Origin: Alphaproteobacteria bacterium
Lineage (GTDB): Bacteria > Pseudomonadota > Alphaproteobacteria > Rhizobiales > Beijerinckiaceae
Assembly (NCBI GenBank): GCA_009921785.1
Contig: RFXE01000033.1
Location: 1 to 11,909, forward strand
Direction of reading: 5' to 3'
Length of the DNA stretch: 11,909 bases
Below the pieces are notes generated by a model. The model ran no database searches, had not been told where the DNA came from, and saw nothing but the letters and a program-made list of their open reading frames with translations. Below, in pieces: positions 6,801-11,909 of the stretch (position 1 is the first letter of the stretch; every line of letters begins with the position of its first letter). The translations under genes and the position numbers were made by a program.

Positions 6801-7489
6801 TTTCGCTTGAACGTTAAGTAGGAGGAGAGGCGCCCTTCACGGCGCGCTTTGGCCTCATACCGAGTCTGGATCCAATCCGGCCAAGGCTTTCGCCAATCAT
6901 CCGGGCCTTCTGCAGTCCAATTAAAGTCCCGGGATTTTAATAAATGAGCCAAGGTCCATCCAGCATAATGATCAATATCAGTCGCAAAGCGCAGCTCACC
7001 ATCGGATTTGAGCGTCTTTCCCAAGAGATCGACCGTCAAATCTGAGATAAAACGCCGTTTATTCTGACGCCGCTTAGGCCAGGGATCGGGATAGAGAATA
7101 AAGATTCGATCGAAGACGGCAGGTAGGAGGGCTTTTAACAATTCGACGGCGTCGGAGTCGAAAACCCTGATATTTTTAATGTTTTCGCGCTCAATCGCGG
7201 CAACCATCTTCGCCATACCATTGACGAAGGGTTCGCAGCCAATAAAGCCGGTTTGGGGATTTAGGCGGGCTTGATGAAGAAGATGCTCGCCTCCGCCAAA
7301 GCCGATTTCGAGCGCCAAAGACGTTACCGGCACCGAGAATAATGAGGCGGGATCCAGTCCGTCCAATAAAGGCACACGCAGATGCGGCAAGAGGCGGTCG
7401 ATGAGACCGCCTCTTGTATCCGTGAGGCGCTTGCCTTTGCGACGCCCGAAAAAGGCGCGATCCGGCCGCTCGCTAGCGTCAGAGCTCAA
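6797..7489 (-). CDS. trmB: tRNA (guanine-N7-)-methyltransferase TrmB
   Basis: TrmB methylates G46 in the variable loop of tRNAs using S-adenosylmethionine. With the TTG start at 7487-7489 it has 230 residues, usual for the family. The SAM-binding motif LEIGFGGGEH is at 60-69. The family signature PDPWPKRRQNKRRF is at 134-147. RFATDIDHYAGW follows at about 167-178, and the C-terminal TRYEAKARREGR is at 209-220. The frame could be extended to a TTG at 7531, but the extra residues would lie inside metK. The TTG at 7489 overlaps the metK stop as TTGA, with AAGAAG just upstream, which suggests translation coupled to metK. The pairing is logical, because MetK makes the methyl donor. The 3' end overlaps the convergent DUF2336 gene by 4 bp. 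Confidence 0.95.
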   Translation of the reverse strand: MSSDASERPDRAFFGRRKGKRLTDTRGGLIDRLLPHLRVPLLDGLDPASLFSVPVTSLALEIGFGGGEHLLHQARLNPQTGFIGCEPFVNGMAKMVAAIERENIKNIRVFDSDAVELLKALLPAVFDRIFILYPDPWPKRRQNKRRFISDLTVDLLGKTLKSDGELRFATDIDHYAGWTLAHLLKSRDFNWTAEGPDDWRKPWPDWIQTRYEAKARREGRLSSYLTFKRN

Positions 7490-8688
7490 AGGCGCTTCTT
7501 GATGGCGTCGGCAATATCCGTCTTTTCCCAAGAAAAGCCGCCATCTGCCTCGGGCTTGCGCCCGAAATGGCCATAAGACGATGTCCGTGCATAAATCGGC
7601 TTATTGAGATCGAGATGTTTGCGGATACCGCGCGGGGTCAAGTCCATGACATCGCCCGCTTCGAAAATCTGCTCGATCTTGGCCTCATCGACCTGACCCG
7701 TACCGTGGAAATCGGCATAGATCGAAAGAGGACGCGCGACGCCGATCGCATAGGACAATTGGATCGTGCAGCGATCGGCAACACCCGATGCGACAACATT
7801 CTTTGCGAGATAGCGCGCGGCGTAAGCGGCCGAGCGGTCAACCTTTGTTGGATCCTTGCCCGAAAATGCGCCGCCGCCATGCGGAGCAGCACCACCATAG
7901 GTGTCGACGATGATTTTACGACCGGTCAGGCCGGAGTCGCCATCGGGACCGCCGATGAAGAATTTCCCGGTGGGGTTGATGTGCCAGACGGTATCTTTGC
8001 TGATCCAGCCTTCAGGCAGCGCCTTGCGAACATAAGGTTCCACAAGCTCGCGCACCTGATGAGATGACATGGATTCAATCAAATGCTGATGCGATACAAC
8101 GATCTGCGTCACGCCTACTGGCTTACCGCCGGCATAGCGGATGGTAACCTGGCTCTTTGAATCCGGACCGAGCACTTTTTCTTTGTTCGAATGACGCGCT
8201 TCTGAAATCAGGCGCAGGATCTTGTGCGCATAATAAATCGGCGCCGGCATGAGGTCTTCGGTTTCACGGCAGGCATAACCAAACATGATGCCTTGGTCGC
8301 CCGCGCCTTCTTCCTGATTGGTCGGCTGACGCGCATCAACGCCCTGCGCAATATCGGCCGATTGGCCATGCAAGAGAACTTCAATATCGGCGTGGTCCCA
8401 ATGGAAGCCGTCTTGTTCATAACCAATATCGCGGATCGCCATACGTGCGGTATGGGCTATCCAATCCTTGGTTACTGTTGAAGGCCCGCGTGTTTCGCCG
8501 GCGATGACGACTTTGTTCGTGGTTGCCAATGTTTCGCATGCTGCGCGAATATCCCACTCGCTAATGCCCGACTTCGGACCTTCACGGTAAAAGAGGTCAA
8601 CGATTTCGTCAGAAATCCGGTCGCACACCTTATCGGGATGACCTTCTGAAACTGATTCACTGGTAAAAAAATAATCGGAACGGGCCAC
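7486..8688 (-). CDS. metK: S-adenosylmethionine synthetase
   Basis: MetK condenses methionine and ATP to S-adenosylmethionine, releasing phosphate and diphosphate. The protein has 400 residues, as expected. Visible signatures are ESVSEGHPDKVCDRISDEIV (11-30) with the ATP-contacting His of GHPDK, the hexapeptide-type motif GAGDQGIMFGYA (128-139), and the Gly-rich loop HGGGAFSGKDPTKVDRSAAY (270-289). The sequence ends in AIKKRL. The start is GTG (8686-8688), supported by GGAGG six bases upstream; there is no in-frame ATG nearby. It heads a metK-trmB pair with overlapping stop and start codons, and it lies downstream of the XRE regulator gene, separated by 135 bp that hold a hairpin and a possible leader. 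All motifs look intact. Confidence 0.98.
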   Translation of the reverse strand: MARSDYFFTSESVSEGHPDKVCDRISDEIVDLFYREGPKSGISEWDIRAACETLATTNKVVIAGETRGPSTVTKDWIAHTARMAIRDIGYEQDGFHWDHADIEVLLHGQSADIAQGVDARQPTNQEEGAGDQGIMFGYACRETEDLMPAPIYYAHKILRLISEARHSNKEKVLGPDSKSQVTIRYAGGKPVGVTQIVVSHQHLIESMSSHQVRELVEPYVRKALPEGWISKDTVWHINPTGKFFIGGPDGDSGLTGRKIIVDTYGGAAPHGGGAFSGKDPTKVDRSAAYAARYLAKNVVASGVADRCTIQLSYAIGVARPLSIYADFHGTGQVDEAKIEQIFEAGDVMDLTPRGIRKHLDLNKPIYARTSSYGHFGRKPEADGGFSWEKTDIADAIKKRL

Positions 8689-8718
8689 TGTATGCCTCCG
8701 GAAACTGGCGCGAAATCA

Positions 8719-8737
8719 AGGGCGCAAAAGCGACCCT
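8719..8737 (-). promoter_or_regulatory. Hairpin in the metK 5' leader
   Basis: On the minus strand AGGG-U-CGC / UUUU / GCG-CCCU forms a 7-bp stem with a single bulged U and a U-rich tetraloop, about 30 nt upstream of the metK start. The leader (8689-8783) also holds TTGACT and TATAGA, which lie too close together to be one promoter. I do not recognise a known SAM-responsive riboswitch here. The role is speculative. Confidence 0.35.
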
Positions 8738-8783
8738 CGTTGCGTCTCCGTGGCAGGTGGGATTCTATAAGTCAAGCTGAAAC

Positions 8784-8821
8784 AAAGAACGCGTTTTAAA
8801 AAACAAACAAAATCGTTCTTT
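8784..8821 (-). terminator. Probable weak terminator after the XRE regulator gene
   Basis: The 8-bp arms AAAGAACG (8784-8791) and CGTTCTTT (8814-8821) begin 2 nt after the stop codon of the regulator gene. An inner TTTT/AAAA pairing extends the stem past a small internal loop. On the minus strand the stem is followed by GTTTCAG, a short uridine-rich stretch. It could end the upstream transcript ahead of metK. The stem is AU-rich, so strength is uncertain. Confidence 0.5.
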
Positions 8822-8823
8822 AT

Positions 8824-9243
8824 TCAAGCCGCAATTTCATCTCCTGCGATTGCGGTTACTAATTCGACGACGCGACGGCGCAATTTCGCATCCTTAATCT
8901 TCAAAAAGGCGCGGTTCAGCTGAACGCCTTCATTTGTAGCCAAAAAATCAGCCACATAAGTTGCGTCACCCTGATCGTTGAAACCATTTTCAACCGGAGG
9001 CCGATCGCTAAGTTGCGGCGCGCCTTCAAAAAAATATTCGACAGGGACGCCCAATATTCGAGAGATCTGTTGCAGTCGACTTGCGCCGATCCGGTTCATT
9101 CCCTTTTCATATTTTTGGATTTGCTGGAACGTCAGCTGCAATTGCTCGCCGAGCTTTTCCTGGCTCATGCCCAAAAGAATGCGGCGCATTCTCACGCGAG
9201 AGCCAACATGCCGATCGACCGGATTGGGTGTCTTTTTAACCAC
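8824..9243 (-). CDS. PraR-like XRE-family transcriptional regulator
   Basis: The product is a 139-residue DNA-binding protein if the GTG at 9241-9243 is the start. That gives MVKKTPNPVDRHVGSRVRMR, the usual N-terminus of the rhizobial family; a longer frame up to a TTG at 9294 adds atypical residues and has no Shine-Dalgarno. The HTH_3 domain is at about 13-70 (RRILLGMSQEKLGEQLQLTF, then QQIQKYEKGMNRIGASRLQQ). The C-terminal part has ADFLATNEGVQLNRAFLKI and AKLRRRVVELVTAIAG, conserved in this group. From memory, orthologues at this locus include PraR, which represses quorum-sensing regulators in Rhizobium and reb genes in Azorhizobium. Orthology is likely but not proven here, so no symbol is given. 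It lies between lnt and metK, with inverted repeats on both sides. Confidence 0.88.
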   Translation of the reverse strand: MVKKTPNPVDRHVGSRVRMRRILLGMSQEKLGEQLQLTFQQIQKYEKGMNRIGASRLQQISRILGVPVEYFFEGAPQLSDRPPVENGFNDQGDATYVADFLATNEGVQLNRAFLKIKDAKLRRRVVELVTAIAGDEIAA

Positions 9244-9409
9244 TGGGGATCCCGAATCTTCTTGCAAAATAGACCTCACTGATTCAAGCGCCAAACCAAT
9301 CTGTCGGGTGGAGTTGACCTTGGACCAATCAGACGACGGATCGTAAAAAATATCCGCTCCACTCGCCTAAGTTTGTCAGGATCAACACAAGATCATTCCC
9401 ACGAAATCG

Positions 9410-9424
9410 TCGGAACAATTCCGA
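9410..9424. repeat. Inverted repeat upstream of the XRE regulator gene
   Basis: TCGGAA-CAA-TTCCGA is a perfect inverted repeat in the 226-bp gap between lnt and the regulator gene. It lies 46 nt past the lnt stop and about 170 bp upstream of the regulator start. No uridine tract follows on the minus strand, so it looks more like an operator or an mRNA 3' hairpin than a terminator. The rest of the gap (9244-9409) shows CTGACA and GATATT 19 bp apart, a marginal promoter candidate. Confidence 0.4.
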
Positions 9425-9469
9425 GAACAAATCAACCCTAACGAGTGAACAGTATAATTTACATCCAAT

Positions 9470-11056
9470 CTAGCGATCAGAGGTTGCACTAATGGAACTT
9501 ACCCGTCTAGGTGTTATTTGACCTAGCGTAAACAGGATGCCGATCAATCCCATAAAAAGCGACAGAGCTGAAAATGGGCCTCCCGCTATGCGAGAATAAA
9601 CAGTCTCTGGAAGAGCTTTTGGTAAATCACCGTCGATTATGCCCCGCTCGCCGAGCTCGATACGAGCGCGTTCCCGCCCATAAGGATCAATAATTGCTGA
9701 GATTCCATTATTCGCAGCTCGAACGAGCGGTATGCCTTGCTCAATAGCCCGTAGTCGTGCCTGCGCGAAATGTTGATAGGGTCCAGGCGTTAATCCAAAC
9801 CAGGCATCATTCGTTACATTCAATAAGACGCCCGGGCGTTCACCATTGGCTAATTGGCTTTGCTCAGGAAAAATTACTTCATAGCAAATCAACGGCAGAG
9901 TCAGAGGCCAGCTTGGAACTGTCAGAGCTTGCCGCCTTTTGGCTGCTACGAAACCTCCAGGAGCGGCGATGAAATCTCGCAATCCAAAAAAATCAATCAT
10001 ACCCTCAAAAGGTAGATATTCTCCGAAAGGTACGAGATGAACTTTATCCGCCGAAGCGGTAATTGCGCCCAAATCATCGAGCACTTGAATTGAATTAAAA
10101 TAAAATCGTCCCGATTTATCGGGCTTATCTTCCGCCCTCACGGCGCCCGTCAATAAGACGGCACCTTTTGGAAGAATCCGGCTAATTTCTTCCCGCGCTT
10201 TAGGTGAACGATCCAGAAGAAAGGGGAAGGCGGTCTCAGGCCAGATTAGATGGGTAATACCGTTCATTCCGTCTGCGGAAGGATATGATCCGCGAGAACT
10301 CAGCGAGAGATAATTTGTAAGAATGCGAGCGGAATATTCCTTGTCAAATTTTTCATCCTGGGCGACGGCAGGTTGCATGATTCGAATGCGCACACCAGCA
10401 ACCACTTCGCTTTGTGTCGTATTCAAACGATGATATCCAAAAAGATAAAGGGATGTGACGCCAATAATGAAAATAAGCGGCCCGGTAAGTCGTAGCGTTT
10501 TTTTTCTTTCAGCAAAAAAGAGCGCTGGCAAAGAGAATAAAAAAGCCGCAAGAAAATTTAAGCCATGTAATCCAAAGATCGATGCAATTTGAGATAACTC
10601 AATCGAGCTACCGAAGACCATCCCGATGGCATTCCAAGGGAATCCTGAAAGAACCTCGCCGCGCAACAATTCTGTTGTTGTTAAAATTAGAGAAAAAATC
10701 AAAACACGAGCCAAACCCGGTCGCCAAAAATAAAATGATAAAGCAAATGCGATTGCGAAAAAAAATGCGAGGGCGGCGGGTAAGCCCACGATAGCAAAAG
10801 GCATTGCCCAGATAAATTGTGACTCGACCAAAAAGGCCGAACCGATCCACCAAAGCCCAGCTACAAAATAGCCGAAGCCGAGACACCACCCTGATAAAAA
10901 TGCTTGTTTGAAAGTTTCGCAATGATCAAGGCGGAAGATCGCCATAGTCATCGGTAATAAGAAAAATAGCCATAATCCAAAAGGCGGCAAGCTCAGCGCG
11001 CCAATTGCGCCGGACAGAAAAACAAAGCTGTTCCAACGGAGCGCTGACTGCTCCAT
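9470..11056 (-). CDS. lnt: Apolipoprotein N-acyltransferase
   Basis: Lnt adds the third acyl chain to the N-terminal diacylglyceryl-cysteine of lipoproteins at the periplasmic face of the inner membrane. With the ATG at 11054-11056 it has 528 residues, normal for the family. Hydrophobic segments at roughly 11-33, 50-75, 82-107, 113-130, 157-182 and 190-210 form the membrane part, and a last one is near 495-513. The nitrilase-like domain covers about 222-485 and shows the expected Glu-Lys-Cys triad: E274 in LIWPETAFPF, K338 in ADKVHLVPFGEY and C391 in LICYEVIFPE. An alternative TTG start at 11077 would add seven residues; neither start has a good Shine-Dalgarno. The gene follows corC directly, with only 23 bp or less between them, so it probably belongs to the corC transcript. 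No defect is visible. Confidence 0.96.
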   Translation of the reverse strand: MEQSALRWNSFVFLSGAIGALSLPPFGLWLFFLLPMTMAIFRLDHCETFKQAFLSGWCLGFGYFVAGLWWIGSAFLVESQFIWAMPFAIVGLPAALAFFFAIAFALSFYFWRPGLARVLIFSLILTTTELLRGEVLSGFPWNAIGMVFGSSIELSQIASIFGLHGLNFLAAFLFSLPALFFAERKKTLRLTGPLIFIIGVTSLYLFGYHRLNTTQSEVVAGVRIRIMQPAVAQDEKFDKEYSARILTNYLSLSSRGSYPSADGMNGITHLIWPETAFPFLLDRSPKAREEISRILPKGAVLLTGAVRAEDKPDKSGRFYFNSIQVLDDLGAITASADKVHLVPFGEYLPFEGMIDFFGLRDFIAAPGGFVAAKRRQALTVPSWPLTLPLICYEVIFPEQSQLANGERPGVLLNVTNDAWFGLTPGPYQHFAQARLRAIEQGIPLVRAANNGISAIIDPYGRERARIELGERGIIDGDLPKALPETVYSRIAGGPFSALSLFMGLIGILFTLGQITPRRVSSISATSDR

Positions 11057-11079
11057 CCAATTGAAGGGTGATGACAATA

Positions 11080-11909
11080 TTAAGAGTCCGATGAACCATT
11101 AACGGACGAATTTCCATCATCGTCCTTTGATTTACGGCGGCGCAGAGGCTCTTGCGGCGTTTCTTCAACTACGCGCCTTGTAATTCTCAATCGCTTAACA
11201 CGACGGGGATCGGCATCAAGTACTTCAAATTCAAGATTTTCAACGCCTGTAATGATCTCGCCACGAATAGGCACACGACCTGCGAGAAAGCCTACGAAGC
11301 CGCCAATCGTTTCAATTTCTTCAACTTCATCATCCAATCATCGAGCCATCGCTACCCTTTACAATCGTCGCGCTCTCTTCGAGATCATGCTCATCTTCGA
11401 TTTCACCAACGACGATCTCGACAAGATCTTCAATAGAAACCAAACCGTCTGTTCCACCATATTCGTCAATAACAAGCGCCATATGAGTGCGGGTCGACTG
11501 CATCTTCACGAGAAGATCAAGCGCCTGCATCGAAGGCGGTGCGAAAAGCACGGGCCTCAAAATCTTTGCTGCCGAAAGAGGCATCGAAAGATCAAGCCGT
11601 GCTAAATCGAGTTTTTCAACAGATAGCTTCCGCCTGCGCGCGCCTGCATCTTGTTCAGCGCGCTCAGATATAAAATCGACGAAGTCACGTAAATGTATCA
11701 TACCGCGCGGATCGTCGAGCGTATCATTATAAACGGGCAAACGGGAATGACCCGCCGTTCTAAAGACGCGCAAAAGATCTCCGAGTGAAATTTCGAGCGG
11801 CACCGCAATAATATCCGCGCGAGGAACCATGATGTCATTGACGCGTTTTGCGCGAAAGCCAAGAACATTCTTGAGCATATCACGTTCACGTTGAGAGAGT
11901 TCAGCGCCA
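11080..11909 (-). pseudogene. corC: CorC/HlyC CBS-domain protein, frameshifted with internal deletion (partial)
   Basis: The frame enters from the right edge (ELSQRDMLKNVLGFRAKRVNDIMVPRADI), so the N-terminus is outside the window. A CBS pair follows, with SRLPVYNDTLDDPRGMIHLRD and ALVIDEYGGTDGLVSIEDLV, then GEIEDEHDLEESATIVKGSDGSMIG and a TGA at 11330-11332. The C-terminal CorC_HlyC domain continues in another frame from about 11337 as DDEVEEIETIGGFVGFLAG, then RVPIRGEIITGVENLEFEVL and DADPRRVKRLRI, ending at 11080. Compared with the family from memory, about 20 residues between DGS and the DDEVEEIETIGG segment are missing in addition to the frame change. The right-hand open frame ends, and the left-hand one is preceded directly by TGA, so no single product is possible without frameshifting. 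CorC-type proteins are implicated in magnesium/cobalt efflux or stress. An assembly error is the alternative. It lies directly upstream of lnt. Confidence 0.75.

Noticed and set aside
7490..7531. Longer trmB start at TTG 7531
   Set aside because: It extends into metK and the added residues do not resemble TrmB; the TTGA overlap start fits better.
8689..8783. SAM-II or SAM/SAH riboswitch upstream of metK
   Set aside because: I could not match the conserved core of either class by eye; only a simple hairpin is present.
9244..9294. Longer XRE regulator start at TTG 9294
   Set aside because: There is no Shine-Dalgarno, and the family usually begins at the VKKTPNPVD segment.
11080..11337. 85-codon minus-strand frame as an independent small gene
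   Set aside because: It encodes the C-terminal CorC_HlyC domain continuing from the upstream frame, is preceded directly by TGA and starts with TTG; better read as part of the broken corC.
1..11909. Mobile element, CRISPR array, toxin-antitoxin or defence system
   Set aside because: No transposase, integrase, terminal repeats, spaced direct repeats or small toxin-like gene pairs were seen; the genes are core functions.

Overview
The window is a housekeeping region from an alphaproteobacterium, most likely of the order Hyphomicrobiales (Rhizobiales). Three things suggest this. The gene order corC - lnt - XRE regulator - metK - trmB - (insert) - rimP - nusA - infB - rbfA is the familiar alphaproteobacterial arrangement. 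The IF-2 N-terminus (RQSFSHGRT, VVVEKVKRR) and the XRE regulator (VDRHVGSRVRMRR) are of the rhizobial type. Base composition is moderate, judged by eye to be slightly above 50% GC. Genus cannot be decided from the sequence alone.

Layout from left to right: the 5' part of rbfA (cut by the window edge), infB, nusA and rimP lie on the minus strand and form the transcription/translation operon, read right to left. One plus-strand gene, a DUF2336 protein, sits between rimP and trmB. Then trmB, metK, a PraR-like XRE regulator, lnt and the 3' part of corC follow, all on the minus strand. All gaps between genes are under 300 bp. No tRNA, rRNA, CRISPR array, transposase or integrase was seen.

The genes cover ribosome maturation (RimP, RbfA), transcription elongation and termination (NusA), translation initiation (IF-2), tRNA m7G46 methylation (TrmB), synthesis of the S-adenosylmethionine that TrmB uses (MetK), lipoprotein maturation (Lnt) and a CBS-domain CorC/HlyC protein. 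The rimP operon appears to begin with a leader ending in a strong intrinsic terminator, which points to attenuation of the whole operon.

The unusual points are: (1) corC is broken, with a reading-frame change and about 20 codons missing from its C-terminal domain; (2) ylxR (DUF448), normally found between nusA and infB, is absent, and a 196-bp spacer with several inverted repeats is in its place; (3) the DUF2336 gene splits trmB from rimP, and its stop codon overlaps the trmB stop codon; (4) four consecutive minus-strand genes (rimP, trmB, metK, the XRE regulator) appear to use GTG or TTG starts. I found no clear new defence or mobile system; most of the window is conserved core genome.
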